64,000 nucleotides of DNA. It comes from Streptomyces cinnamoneus. GTDB lineage: Bacteria > Actinomycetota > Actinomycetes > Streptomycetales > Streptomycetaceae. A program made the translations under genes and the position numbers. Location: assembly GCF_002939475.1 (NCBI RefSeq), contig NZ_PKFQ01000001.1, positions 1,302,001 to 1,366,000 on the forward strand. Direction: 5' to 3'. Position 1 is the first letter of the stretch. Each line of letters opens with the position of its first letter. Of this stretch, positions 1-10,695 are shown in pieces. The notes under the pieces were generated by a model. It was given only the letters and a program-made list of their open reading frames with translations. It was not told the origin of the DNA and did not search any database.

Positions 1-262
1 CGAGGGCACGGGCCGGGCGCAGCCGCAGGTCGTCGCGGTACATGGTGATGTCGAGGGAGCCGACCGGGGTCTTGCCTCCGGTGATGTCCTCGAGCTTGGC
101 CGCCAGCCGGTGGGCGAGGAAGACGCCACGGGTGGGAATGCCGAGGAGGACGACGTCGTCGGCGCCCTTGGCGCGCTCGACGATCTCGTGAGCGATTCGG
201 GTGAGAACCCGGGCGATGTCCGGTGCTTCGAGCACGGGACGCGCGCTGGGAATTGCGTCCAT
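1..262 (-). CDS. pyrR: PyrR, pyrimidine operon regulator / uracil phosphoribosyltransferase (partial)
   Basis: N-terminal 87 codons of PyrR; the C-terminus lies beyond the left edge. PyrR proteins have a phosphoribosyltransferase fold, sense uridine nucleotides and regulate the pyrimidine biosynthetic operon, and some also make UMP from uracil and PRPP. The visible part shows the family pattern: [20 protein letters not shown] at the start, then [18 protein letters not shown] and [13 protein letters not shown]. The ATG at 262 is preceded by a strong GGAGG (ribosome site GAAGGAGG). A promoter-like pair lies at 300-328. It is divergent from bldD, as is usual in Streptomyces. The PRPP loop is not in the window, so enzymatic competence cannot be judged. 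Confidence 0.93.
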   Translation of the reverse strand, partial: MDAIPSARPVLEAPDIARVLTRIAHEIVERAKGADDVVLLGIPTRGVFLAHRLAAKLEDITGGKTPVGSLDITMYRDDLRLRPARAL

Positions 263-299
263 ACGAAACGGACCTCCTTCTCCGCCTCACGGGACGGAC

Positions 300-328
300 A
301 TTAAAGGACGTCGGATTTACCTGTTCAC
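300..328 (-). promoter_or_regulatory. Candidate promoter of pyrR
   Basis: On the minus strand GTGAAC (328-323) and TTTAAT (305-300) are separated by 17 bases, resembling -35 and -10 elements of the main sigma factor. Transcription would start near 293, leaving a leader of about 30 bases before the pyrR ATG. That is too short for a classical PyrR attenuator. Confidence 0.5.
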
Positions 329-394
329 CGTACCAGGAGAACGGGCGTCCACCGGCCCCGGTCCCCTGACGGCCCAGGCGGTGAACCATTCGGC

Positions 395-424
395 TTGACG
401 AACCGAGATTACGCTGCGTAACCT
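395..424 (+). promoter_or_regulatory. Candidate bldD promoter
   Basis: TTGACG at 395-400 and TAACCT at 419-424 are separated by 18 bases. The -10 element lies inside the inverted repeat described as the BldD operator, as expected for an autorepressed promoter. Confidence 0.55.
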
Positions 425-438
425 CACAGTGAGTTACC
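418..438. promoter_or_regulatory. BldD operator (autoregulatory inverted repeat)
   Basis: The sequence GTAACCTCACAGTGAGTTAC is a near-perfect inverted repeat around CTCAC-A-GTGAG. It contains AGTGA-G-TTACC, one base from the published BldD pattern AGTGA-(n)m-TCACC. It overlaps the -10 region and ends 21 bases before the bldD ATG. BldD is known to repress its own gene. Confidence 0.8.
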
Positions 439-459
439 AGTCTTCGTCCGGGGAGCTTT

Positions 460-960
460 ATGTCCAGCGAATACGCCAAACAGCTCGGGGCCAAGCTCCG
501 CGCCATCCGCACCCAGCAGGGCCTCTCCCTTCATGGCGTCGAGGAGAAGTCCCAGGGGCGCTGGAAGGCCGTCGTAGTGGGTTCGTACGAGCGCGGCGAC
601 CGTGCCGTGACCGTGCAGCGCCTGGCCGAGCTGGCCGACTTCTACGGCGTGCCCGTGCAGGAACTGCTGCCCGGCACCACGCCCGGCGGCGCCGCCGAGC
701 CCCCGCCGAAGCTGGTCCTGGACCTGGAGCGCCTCGCCCACGTCCCGGCCGAGAAGGCGGGCCCGCTCCAGCGCTATGCCGCGACCATCCAGAGCCAGCG
801 CGGCGACTACAACGGCAAGGTGCTGTCGATCCGCCAGGACGACCTGCGCACCCTCGCCGTGATCTACGACCAGTCGCCCTCGGTCCTGACCGAGCAGCTC
901 ATCAGCTGGGGCGTCCTCGACGCCGACGCGCGTCGCGCGGTCCAGCACGAGGACGCCTGA
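460..960 (+). CDS. bldD: BldD, c-di-GMP-responsive master repressor of development
   Basis: 166-residue regulator matching BldD along its whole length. BldD, held as a dimer by tetrameric c-di-GMP, represses sporulation genes during vegetative growth. The N-terminal HTH_3 domain covers about residues 6-70 (AKLRAIRTQQGLSL, GSYERGDRAVTVQRLAELA). The C-terminal domain carries the c-di-GMP signature: R114-G-D116 followed after eight residues by R125-Q-D-D128. Both parts of this motif are intact, so ligand control should be functional. The ATG at 460 follows a GGGGAG ribosome site. The gene is monocistronic, bounded by its operator upstream and a strong hairpin downstream at 981-1037. Confidence 0.97.
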   Translation: MSSEYAKQLGAKLRAIRTQQGLSLHGVEEKSQGRWKAVVVGSYERGDRAVTVQRLAELADFYGVPVQELLPGTTPGGAAEPPPKLVLDLERLAHVPAEKAGPLQRYAATIQSQRGDYNGKVLSIRQDDLRTLAVIYDQSPSVLTEQLISWGVLDADARRAVQHEDA

Positions 961-980
961 CGGCTCGTCCCGGCGATATG

Positions 981-1037
981 ACAAACGGCCGGGGGCGGGG
1001 AAACCCTTTCGGGTTCTCCCCGCCCCCGGCCGTTTGT
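981..1037. terminator. Bidirectional terminator between bldD and nusB
   Basis: Perfect inverted repeat with arms ACAAACGGCCGGGGGCGGGG and its complement around a short loop. It sits 21 bases after the bldD stop and 45 bases after the nusB stop on the other strand, so it can end both convergent transcripts. Confidence 0.85.
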
Positions 1038-1081
1038 GCCGTGTGCGGCCCTCACGGTCCCTGTGAGGGCCTGGGCGCCTC

Positions 1082-1516
1082 TTAGCGGCCCTCGCGCCGG
1101 AGACTCGGCTTGAGCTCCTTGAAACGGCCCAGCAGGCCGTTGACGAAGGCCGGCGAGTCGTCGGTGGAGAACTCCTTGGCGAGCTGCACGGCCTCGTCGA
1201 TCGCCACCGCGTCCGGGGTCTCGTCCTCCCAGATCAGCTCGTACGCACCGAGCCGGACGATGCTCCGGTCGGCGGCGGGCATCCGGTCCAGGTCCCAGTC
1301 GACCGCGTACGTCGCGATCAGCTCGTCGATCCGGGCGACATGCTCCGCATAGCCCTCGACCAGCCGCATCGTGTACTCGTTGACGGGCGGCTGGCGGTCG
1401 TCGGACCGCGAGTGCCGGATCCAGTCCGCGAGCACGTTCTGCACGGTGCTGTCACGCTGGTCGGCCTCGAAGAGGATCTGGAAGGCGCGCTTACGGGCCT
1501 TGCTACGAGCGGCCAC
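1082..1516 (-). CDS. nusB: NusB, transcription antitermination factor
   Basis: 144-residue all-helical NusB. In the known family it binds boxA RNA together with NusE (S10) and promotes antitermination of rRNA operons. Visible family segments are ARKRAFQILFEADQRD at the N-terminus, DRSIVRLGAYELIWE in the middle and VAIDEAVQLAKEFSTDDSP followed by FVNGLLGR near the end. The GTG start at 1516 lies only two bases after the efp stop, so it is almost certainly co-transcribed with efp. It is the last gene of the leftward run and is followed by the hairpin at 981-1037. Confidence 0.96.
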   Translation of the reverse strand: MAARSKARKRAFQILFEADQRDSTVQNVLADWIRHSRSDDRQPPVNEYTMRLVEGYAEHVARIDELIATYAVDWDLDRMPAADRSIVRLGAYELIWEDETPDAVAIDEAVQLAKEFSTDDSPAFVNGLLGRFKELKPSLRREGR

Positions 1517-1518
1517 GG

Positions 1519-2085
1519 TTAGCTGTTCACCCGACCGAGGTACTCACCGGAGCGGGTGTCGACCTTGATCTTCTCACCCGTGGTGATGAAGAGCGGGACC
1601 TGGATCTCGTAGTCGGTCTCCAGGGTGGCGGGCTTGGTGCCACCGGTGGAGCGGTCGCCCTGGACACCGGGGTCGGTGTGCTTGACGGTCAGCTCGACGG
1701 CGGCCGGCAGCTCGACGTAGAGGACGCTGCCCTCGTTCTGCGCGACGACGGCCTCGAAGCCCTCGAGCAGGAAGTTGGCGGCGTCACCGACCGTCTTGCG
1801 GTCGATGTGCAGCTGGTCGTACGTGTCCATGTCCATGAACACGAAGTAGTCGCCGTCCATGTACGAGAACTGCATACCGCGCTTGTCGACGTTGGCCGTC
1901 TCGACCTTCACGCCGGCGTTGAAGGTCTTGTCGACGACCTTGCCGGAGAGCACGTTCTTCAGCTTCGTGCGGACGAAGGCGGGGCCCTTGCCGGGCTTGA
2001 CGTGCTGGAACTCGACGACGGACCAGAGCTGGCCGCCTTCGAGCTTGAGCACCATGCCGTTCTTGAGGTCGTTCGTGGATGCCAC
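1519..2085 (-). CDS. efp: Elongation factor P
   Basis: 188-residue EF-P, which rescues ribosomes stalled at polyproline stretches. The GTG start at 2085 is chosen because the protein then begins [10 protein letters not shown], as in the family, and an AGGAG lies at a suitable distance upstream. The reading frame is open further upstream, but those residues do not resemble EF-P. The N-terminal KOW-like domain carries the tip loop KPGKGPAF. The loop is of the PGKGP type reported in actinobacteria to work with an unmodified lysine, and no EpmA/EpmB modification genes are seen nearby. Two OB-fold domains follow. The upstream neighbour is an M24 peptidase homologue, a common bacterial pairing. Confidence 0.97.
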   Translation of the reverse strand: MASTNDLKNGMVLKLEGGQLWSVVEFQHVKPGKGPAFVRTKLKNVLSGKVVDKTFNAGVKVETANVDKRGMQFSYMDGDYFVFMDMDTYDQLHIDRKTVGDAANFLLEGFEAVVAQNEGSVLYVELPAAVELTVKHTDPGVQGDRSTGGTKPATLETDYEIQVPLFITTGEKIKVDTRSGEYLGRVNS

Positions 2086-2134
2086 GGTTGCGGAATCTCC
2101 TGGACTGGTGGAACCAGAAAGTGCGGTGCGCCGG

Positions 2135-3244
2135 CTAGAGCGCGAGCAGCTCTTTGGTCGTGATGGTGAGTAGCTCGGGTCCGCCGTCCGCCTCGGGGCG
2201 GACGACGAGCGTGTCATCGATCCGGACTCCGCCGCGCCCCGGGAGGTGGACTCCCGGATCTACGGTGACCGGCACGCAAGCGTCCAGTTTACCCATTGCC
2301 GACGGCGACAGCCGAGGGTCCTCGTCGTTTTCGAGTCCCACGCCGTGGCCGATCCGCGGTCCGAGGCGCTCGCCGTGCCCCGCGGCCTCCAGGACGACCC
2401 TCGCCGCCCGGTCCACGTCGCGGTAGGCGGTGCCCGGCGCGAGCGCCTCCCGACCGGCCCGCTGGGCTGCGAAGACCTGGTCGTACAGCTCGATCTGCCA
2501 GTCCGCCGGGGAGGACCCTATGACGAACGTCCGGGCGATCTCACTGCGGTAGCCGCGGTAGAGGGCGCCCAGGCAGACGCTGAGGAAGTCGCCCTCCTCC
2601 ACCCTGCGGTCGGTCGGCACGTGACCGGCGCGCCCGGAATTGGGCCCGGCGCCCACCGAGGTGGCGAAGGCCGGCCCGTCGGCGCCGTGGTCGATCAGCC
2701 GGCGCTCCAGCTCCAGCGCGAGGTGGCGTTCGGTCCGCCCGACCAGTATCGACTCCAGCAGCTCTCCCAGGGCCTGGTCGGCGATCTCGGCGGCGATCCG
2801 CAGCGTCGAGATCTCCTCGTCGTCCTTGATCACCCGCTGCTGCTCCACGGCCGTGCCCAGGTCGTTCAGCCGCGCCCGGGCCGCGACGGAGCGCACCGCA
2901 CGGTGCCGGGTGACGGTCAGGTGGTGCTCCTCGACGGCGAGCGACCGGGCCCCGGCCTCCACGGCCCGCTCGGCCCCCGCGACCGCGGGATCGCCGTCCG
3001 GGGTGGGCAGGACCAGCACCGGCAGGTCGTCGGCAGGCCTGCTGCCGCCCGTCGCGTCCGCGAAGGGGTCGCTCGCGCACACCAGCACGTCCCGGTCCGG
3101 GCCGAGGAGCAGCGCGGCACCGGCCGGCGCGCCGCCCACCAGGTACCGGACGTTGGCGCCGCCGGAGACCAGGGCGGCCTCGCTGCCGCCCGCCTCGCAC
3201 CACTCGCGCAGCCGCGCCCGCCGTGCCGCGTACACCTCGGACAT
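2135..3244 (-). CDS. M24-family (Xaa-Pro peptidase-like) protein with altered metal ligands
   Basis: 369 residues with the layout of Xaa-Pro aminopeptidase/prolidase: a creatinase-like N-terminal domain (about 1-120) and a C-terminal pita-bread domain. Landmarks are [43 protein letters not shown] and [12 protein letters not shown]. The usual five dimetal ligands (Asp, Asp, His, Glu, Glu) read Cys (SVCLG), Glu (RSEIART), His (GHGVG), Asp (TVDPG) and Asp (RIDD). Only His is canonical, so peptidase activity is uncertain. The gene lies upstream of efp, as pepQ homologues often do. The ATG at 3244 fits the family N-terminus. By homology it would be called pepQ, but the substitutions argue against naming it as an active enzyme. 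Confidence 0.82.
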   Translation of the reverse strand: MSEVYAARRARLREWCEAGGSEAALVSGGANVRYLVGGAPAGAALLLGPDRDVLVCASDPFADATGGSRPADDLPVLVLPTPDGDPAVAGAERAVEAGARSLAVEEHHLTVTRHRAVRSVAARARLNDLGTAVEQQRVIKDDEEISTLRIAAEIADQALGELLESILVGRTERHLALELERRLIDHGADGPAFATSVGAGPNSGRAGHVPTDRRVEEGDFLSVCLGALYRGYRSEIARTFVIGSSPADWQIELYDQVFAAQRAGREALAPGTAYRDVDRAARVVLEAAGHGERLGPRIGHGVGLENDEDPRLSPSAMGKLDACVPVTVDPGVHLPGRGGVRIDDTLVVRPEADGGPELLTITTKELLAL

Positions 3245-3322
3245 GCCTCCGAGCGTACGTTCGGCGGCGGATTCCGGCCTTCCCAGCGCCTCCGACCGGG
3301 CGGTGGCGGCCGGACGGCCGGG

Positions 3323-3970
3323 CTACCAGCCGGTCAGGGCCCGGGCCACGGCCTCGTCCAGGAGGCGGGCGGTGGTGGCCACGTCCTGCTGGGAGTTGTC
3401 GATGATGGGCAGGCCCGAGCCGTACCAGCCCGCCATCCGGCCGTGGATGCGGGCCACCTCCTCGTCGCTGAGCCTGCGGTTGCCCGAGCGCTCGGCGTTG
3501 CGCTCCAGGACGACCTCCAGGCCCGGCAGCAGCACGACGGGCAGCAGCCCGGGGCCGACGTGCCGCTTCCAGCCGCCGAGGCCGACCACGGGCCGGTCGG
3601 GGAAGACGGCGTCGTCGAGGATGCACGAGATGCCGTTGGCGAGGAAGTTGCGGGCGGCGAAGCCGCAGGTGCGGCGGGCGAGCCGGTACTGCGCCTCGGA
3701 GTGGTCGTTCCAGCCGGACTGGGGGTCGGCGAAGCCCGAGCGCACCCACTCGCGGACGTCGTCGAGGCTGATGTGGGCCGTGGGCACCCGGCGCGTGTCC
3801 GCCCAGTACCGGGCCACGGTGGTCTTGCCGGCGCCGGCCGGACCGATGAGGAGCACCGCGACGGGGGCGGTGGAGGGGTCGTGCACCGCGACCGGCTCCG
3901 GCCGGGGCGGGGGCGCGGCCGGCATCGGGGGCTGCGCTGGCGGCAGCGGCGGTCCCGCGGGGTACTGCAT
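3323..3970 (-). CDS. P-loop NTPase, AAA_33/zeta-toxin-like kinase fold, in the aro run
   Basis: 215 residues if the ATG at 3970 is used. That start has a GGAG upstream and gives a Pro/Ala-rich N-terminus (about 30 residues) before the domain. Walker A is GPAGAGKTTVARYW; HISLDDVREWV and ISCILDDAVF follow, and RNAERSGNRRLSDEEVARI resembles the lid of small-molecule kinases. The substrate is unknown. It lies between aroQ and the M24 gene in the same direction, with a gap of about 140 bases to aroQ. Family members resemble gluconate, shikimate or nucleotide kinases, so a phosphotransferase is plausible, but no specificity can be read from the sequence. Confidence 0.75.
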   Translation of the reverse strand: MQYPAGPPLPPAQPPMPAAPPPRPEPVAVHDPSTAPVAVLLIGPAGAGKTTVARYWADTRRVPTAHISLDDVREWVRSGFADPQSGWNDHSEAQYRLARRTCGFAARNFLANGISCILDDAVFPDRPVVGLGGWKRHVGPGLLPVVLLPGLEVVLERNAERSGNRRLSDEEVARIHGRMAGWYGSGLPIIDNSQQDVATTARLLDEAVARALTGW

Positions 3971-4112
3971 CCGGTGGCACTCCGTCTCGTACGGGCGACT
4001 GGCGCGAGGTGGTGGGACGCGGGCACCGACCCGCGCCGGCCAGACGGGAGAGTACCGGAGAGTAAGCTCCCCCCGGTCCTCCCCCTGGGCCGCCGCACTG
4101 GAAACGGCCCGC

Positions 4113-6193
<2,081 letters not shown>

Positions 6194-6197
<4 letters not shown>

Positions 6198-7378
6198 TTG
6201 ATGGCCAGGTTGTCGAGGTAGCCCTGGACGTTGCGGCGGGTCTCGGTGACGCTGTCGCCGCCGAACTTCTCCACGACCGCGTCCGCCAGGACGAGCGCCA
6301 CCATGGCCTCGGCGACGATGCCGGCCGCCGGGACGGCGCACACGTCGGAGCGCTGGTGGTGGGCCTGGGTGGGCTCGCCGGTGGTCACGTCGACCGTGGC
6401 CAGGGCGCGCGGGACGGTGGCGATGGGCTTCATGGCGGCCCTCACGCGCAGCAGCTCGCCGGTGGTCAGGCCGCCCTCGGTGCCGCCGGAGCGGCCTGAG
6501 GCGCGGCGGATGCCGTCCTCGGTGGGGACGATCTCGTCGTGGGCCTTCGAGCCGGGGACACGGGCCAGCTCGAAGCCGTCGCCGACCTCGACGCCCTTGA
6601 TGGCCTGAATGCCCATCAGGGCGGCGGCCAGCCGGGCGTCCAGGCGCCGGTCCCAGTGGACGTGGGAGCCCAGGCCCACGGGTACGCCGTAGGCGAGGAC
6701 CTCGACGACGCCGCCGAGGGTGTCGCCGTCCTTGTGGGCCTGGTCGATCTCGGCGACCATCGCCTTGCTCGCGGCCTCGTCCAGGCAGCGCACCGGGTCG
6801 GCGTCCAGCTTCTCGACGTCGGAGGGCCGGGGGTGCACGCCGTAGGGGGCCTTGGCGGCGGCGAGCTCCACGACGTGGGAGACGATCTCGATGCCGGCCG
6901 CCTCCTTGAGGAAGGAACGGGCGACGGCGCCGAGGGCCACGCGGGCGGCGGTCTCGCGGGCGGAGGCGCGCTCGAGGATCGGGCGGGCGTCGGCCACACC
7001 GTACTTCTGCATGCCCGCCAGGTCGGCGTGGCCCGGGCGCGGCCTGGTCAGCGGGGCGTTACGGGCCAGGTCCGCCAGCTCGGCGGGGTCCACGGGGTCG
7101 GCCGACATGACCTTCTCCCACTTGGGCCACTCGGTGTTGCCCACCATGACCGCGACCGGGGAGCCCATCGTCAGGCCGTGGCGGACGCCGCCGAGGAAGG
7201 TGACCTCGTCGCGCTCGAACTTCATCCGCGCGCCGCGTCCATAGCCGAGGCGCCGCCGGGCCAGGTGGTCGGCCACCATGTCCGTGGTGATCGGCACGCC
7301 GGCGGGAAGACCCTCCAGCGTCGCCACGAGTGCGGGGCCGTGCGATTCCCCCGCGGTCAGCCAGCGCAACCTGCTCAA
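6194..7378 (-). CDS. aroC: Chorismate synthase
   Basis: 394 residues, the full family length. It eliminates phosphate from EPSP to give chorismate and needs reduced FMN. Family signatures visible are [16 protein letters not shown] at the N-terminus, [29 protein letters not shown], and [20 protein letters not shown] with the usual C-terminal FGGDSV. The start at 7378 begins [14 protein letters not shown], as in homologues. A 254-base gap separates it from aroE, so a promoter for aroCKBQ may lie there, but I see no convincing pair of boxes. Confidence 0.97.
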
Positions 7379-7632
7379 CGGTGCTCCTCAGTGCCTGGGC
7401 CATGCGAAATGCTGCCTCGATCCTCCCACGAGCCGGGGCGGGATCAGGGCGCAGGTCCAAGGGACGGACGCATGTGGACACAATGCGGGCAGCAGCGGAA
7501 TCCGCTGCCGCCCACCCCGCAGGTGCGGGGTCCACCAAGCGGAACGCGCCGGGATCCAGGACTACGGCGCGAAACGCCCGGGGCGCGCAGAGGCGCGAAT
7601 CGGCCGGGCTCGACGCCTCCAGCCGTGCGCCG

Positions 7633-8466
7633 TCACGCGCCGCGCGCCGCCAGCGCCGCCTCGCCGGCGGCCCGCATGGCCGCCAGGGGGCCGGGCGCGC
7701 GGCCCGTCATCTGCTCGACCTGGAGGACCGCCTGGTGCACCAGGAGGTCCAGGCCGCCCAGGACCGTGCCGCCGCGGTGCGCCCAGGCGGCGGCCAAAGG
7801 CGTCGGCCACGGTTCGTAGAGCACGTCGAAGAGCGTGCCCGGGTGCTCGGGGACCGCTTCGGCCAGTGCGTCCGTGGCCCCGGCGGGGGTCGTGGCGATC
7901 ACCAGCGGCGCGGTGAGCGCCTCCGCGGCGCGGGACCAGTCGGCGGTGCGCACGGACACGCCGAGCCGTTCGCCCCAGTGGCGCATCTCGGCGGCGCGTT
8001 CGGCGCTGCGGACGTAGGCGGTGACCTCGCCGGTGCACACGCGGGCGAGGGCGGCGAGGGCCGAGGACGCGGTGGCGCCGGCGCCGAGGACGGCGGCCGA
8101 GTCCGTCTTGTCGATGCCGCGCTCCCGCAGGGCGGCCGTGATGCCGGGGATGTCGGTGTTGTCGCCGAGCCGGCGGCCGTCCTCGGTGAGGACGACGGTG
8201 TTGACGGCCTCGACCGACTCCGCGGTGGCGCTGATCTCGTCGAGCAGCGGGATGACGGCCCGCTTGAGCGGCATGGTGAGGGAGAGCCCGGCCCACGTGT
8301 CGTCGAGGCCCTCGACGAACGCGCACAGCCCGTCCTCGTCGACCTCGAAACGGTCGTACGTCCACTCCGTCAGGCCCAGCTCCGCGTAGGCGGCGCGGTG
8401 CAGGACCGGGGAGAGCGAGTGGGCGATGGGCGAGCCGAGGACGGCCGCCCGGCGCTGCGTGGTCAT
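7633..8466 (-). CDS. aroE: Shikimate dehydrogenase
   Basis: 277 residues. It reduces 3-dehydroshikimate to shikimate with NADPH. LGSPIAHSLSPVLHRAAY is the shikimate-binding signature at residues 11-28. AVNTVVL and DNTDIPGI follow, and the Rossmann motif is LGAGATASSALAAL. The start at 8466 overlaps the mltG stop (8463) by four bases, so it is co-translated with mltG. AroE beside MltG is a conserved actinobacterial arrangement. Confidence 0.95.
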   Translation of the reverse strand: MTTQRRAAVLGSPIAHSLSPVLHRAAYAELGLTEWTYDRFEVDEDGLCAFVEGLDDTWAGLSLTMPLKRAVIPLLDEISATAESVEAVNTVVLTEDGRRLGDNTDIPGITAALRERGIDKTDSAAVLGAGATASSALAALARVCTGEVTAYVRSAERAAEMRHWGERLGVSVRTADWSRAAEALTAPLVIATTPAGATDALAEAVPEHPGTLFDVLYEPWPTPLAAAWAHRGGTVLGGLDLLVHQAVLQVEQMTGRAPGPLAAMRAAGEAALAARGA

Positions 8467-10103
8467 GAGCCGGCCTTCTTGTGTTCCTGCTCGTACCGCT
8501 GGCGGTTCTTGTTGTGCTCCTCGTTGGTCACCGCGAACAGCGTCTCGTTCTCGTTGACCGACACGAAGTAGTACCAGGGGCCCGGCGTGGGCTCCAGGGC
8601 CGACTTCAGCGCGTCCATGCCGGGGTTGCTGATCGGCCCCGGCGGCAGGCCTTTGACGTTGTACGTGTTGTACGGGTCCTTGAACTTGCGCAGGTCGCTG
8701 ACGGCGCCGGTGTCGAGGGTGCTCTGGCTCCTGGCGTAGTTGACCGTCGAGTCGAAGTCGAGCAGGCCGTAGGTCTCCTTGTTGTCCGGCTTGAGCCGGT
8801 TGTAGATGACCCGGGAGATCTTGTCGAAGTCGTGCTTGTACTTGCCCTCGACCTGGACGAGGCTGGCGACGGTGATGACCTGGAGCGGGGACTTCAGGCC
8901 CAGGTCCTTGGCCTTGCCCGCCAGGTCCTGCTCGTCGTAGTTCTTCTTCGCCCGGGCCACCATCTGCCGCAGAATGTCCTCCGGCTTGGTGCCCTTGCCG
9001 GCGCTGTACTGCGACGGGAAGAGGAAGCCCTCCAGCGGGTCCTTCAGGTTCGGGTCGCCGCCCGCCCAGTCGGGCAGGCCCAGGTTCTTCACCTGGCTCT
9101 TGGCGACCTCCTTGGTGGTGCCCGCCTTGAGTTCGAGCTTCTTGTCGATCGCGGCGTAGACGTCGGCGGCCCTGATGCCCTCGCGGAGGGTGAGGAAGTT
9201 GCCGGAGTCGGTCATCATCGCGACGGCCGCCGCGCCGGACATCTCCTTGCGCAGCGTGTACGTGCCCGGCTGGATGGACTTCTTGGCCGCGGCCTCGGTG
9301 AAGGCACCGACGCTCTTGACGACGCCGGCCTTCTCCAGGGCCTGGCCCATCTGCGTCAGGCTGGAGCCCTTGGGGATCTCGACCTGGACCTGGCCGTCGC
9401 CTTCGCCCTCGTAGTCGGGGGCGGGCCCGAAGTGGCTCTGCCAGTAGTCGTAGGCGAGGTAGCCGCCACCGCCCACGACGCCGACGAGCACGACGGCGAC
9501 CAGCAGGCAGGCCGTGCCGCTGCGCCGCTTGTTCTTCTTGCCCTTGCCCTTGCCGCGGCGCTCACGGCCCCGGCCCCGGGGTTCGTCGGCCGCCTCGGCG
9601 TCGTCTTCCGCGTCGGGGCCGTGGTCCGCCGGGTCGTCGTCGAAGAAGGAGAGCTTCTCCTCGTCGGGCTCGGTGCGCCACTCGTCGCCGGCGGGGCCCG
9701 CGGGGGCCTGCGGCTGCCGGAGCTGTTCGTGCTGCCCCTGCCGCTGCTCGCCCACGTACGGGGTCTGCTGCTGCGCCTGGGGGTGCTGCGGAGACTGCGG
9801 GTGCTGGGCCTGCGGATGTTCTGCCTGCGGGTAACCGCCGGGAGCGCCGTAGGGGTCCTGCTGGCCGTCGCCGTAGCCGCCGGTGTGCTGCGCGGCGTAC
9901 GGGTCGCCGGCGTTCCCGGCGTACTGGCCCCCCGCCGTGTGCGAGGGGTCCCAGCCGTACTGCTGCTGTTCGGGATAGTGCTGCTGCTGTCCGTAGGGGG
10001 GCTGCGGCTGCGCGTACTGCTGCCCGTCGTATCCCCGGTCCCCGTACAGAGGGTCCTCGGGATGCCACGGTTGAGAGCCGGAACCCCGGCCGTACTCAGT
10101 CAT
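8463..10103 (-). CDS. mltG: MltG, endolytic peptidoglycan transglycosylase
   Basis: 546 residues, longer than the enterobacterial enzyme because of a cytoplasmic N-terminal extension. Residues 1-150 are rich in Gln, Pro, Tyr and Gly and are followed by an acidic stretch and a Lys/Arg-rich stop-transfer segment (KGKGKKNKRRSG). One membrane helix spans about 197-219. The extracellular YceG/LysM-like part holds VTVASLVQVEGKYKHDF, with a glutamate in the position of the family catalytic residue, and DSTVNYARSQ and YNTYNVKGLPPGPISNPG. MltG cleaves nascent glycan strands and is thought to set their length. Long disordered N-termini are typical of the Streptomyces homologues. Confidence 0.93.
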   Translation of the reverse strand: MTEYGRGSGSQPWHPEDPLYGDRGYDGQQYAQPQPPYGQQQHYPEQQQYGWDPSHTAGGQYAGNAGDPYAAQHTGGYGDGQQDPYGAPGGYPQAEHPQAQHPQSPQHPQAQQQTPYVGEQRQGQHEQLRQPQAPAGPAGDEWRTEPDEEKLSFFDDDPADHGPDAEDDAEAADEPRGRGRERRGKGKGKKNKRRSGTACLLVAVVLVGVVGGGGYLAYDYWQSHFGPAPDYEGEGDGQVQVEIPKGSSLTQMGQALEKAGVVKSVGAFTEAAAKKSIQPGTYTLRKEMSGAAAVAMMTDSGNFLTLREGIRAADVYAAIDKKLELKAGTTKEVAKSQVKNLGLPDWAGGDPNLKDPLEGFLFPSQYSAGKGTKPEDILRQMVARAKKNYDEQDLAGKAKDLGLKSPLQVITVASLVQVEGKYKHDFDKISRVIYNRLKPDNKETYGLLDFDSTVNYARSQSTLDTGAVSDLRKFKDPYNTYNVKGLPPGPISNPGMDALKSALEPTPGPWYYFVSVNENETLFAVTNEEHNKNRQRYEQEHKKAGS

Positions 10104-10228
10104 CTATCCCCTAGAGCCGCACAGCGGCAGCCGTTGGGCGCTCGGTGAGCGCAATCGTCCGACGTCTGGTCCTGCCCGGAAGACATTCGAACAGCTGCCA
10201 TGTCGCGCGGAACGTTACCGTATTGCGA

Positions 10229-10693
10229 TCAGATGACCACTTCGACGGCCTCACCCGGCGGCCGCCCGGAGACCTTCTCGATCTCCAGGGCGTTCTGCAG
10301 GATGACCACGGCGGCCGCCTGGTCGACGAAGGAACGGCCCTTCTTGGCGCTGACGCCGGAGGCGCGCAGACCCTGCGCGGCCGTGACGGTCGTCATACGC
10401 TCGTCGACCAGCCGGACCGGCACCGGCGCGACGCGCCGGGCCATCTCCTTGGCGAACGTCCGCACCTTGGCCGCGGCCGGCCCCTCTCCCCCCTTGAGGG
10501 AGCGGGGCAGACCGACGACGACCTCGATGGGCTCGTACTCCGCGACGATCGCGGCCAGCCGCTTGTGGGCCTGCGGGATGTCGCGACCGGGCACGGTCTC
10601 GACGGGGGTGGCGAGGATCCCGTCGGGGTCGCACGACGCGACCCCGATGCGGGCGTCCCCGACGTCCACGGCGATGCGCCTGCCTCGTCGCAC
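10229..10693 (-). CDS. ruvX: RuvX/YqgF, putative Holliday-junction resolvase or pre-16S rRNA nuclease
   Basis: 154 residues with an RNase H-like fold. Family signatures are IAVDVGDARIGVASCDPDG near the N-terminus, VVGLPRSLKGGEG, and RLVDERMTTVTA with the acidic active-site residues. E. coli YqgF processes the 5' end of 16S rRNA, so the rRNA nuclease name may be more accurate than resolvase. It lies two bases downstream of alaS, a widely conserved pairing. Confidence 0.94.
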   Translation of the reverse strand: MRRGRRIAVDVGDARIGVASCDPDGILATPVETVPGRDIPQAHKRLAAIVAEYEPIEVVVGLPRSLKGGEGPAAAKVRTFAKEMARRVAPVPVRLVDERMTTVTAAQGLRASGVSAKKGRSFVDQAAAVVILQNALEIEKVSGRPPGEAVEVVI

Positions 10694-10695
10694 GG

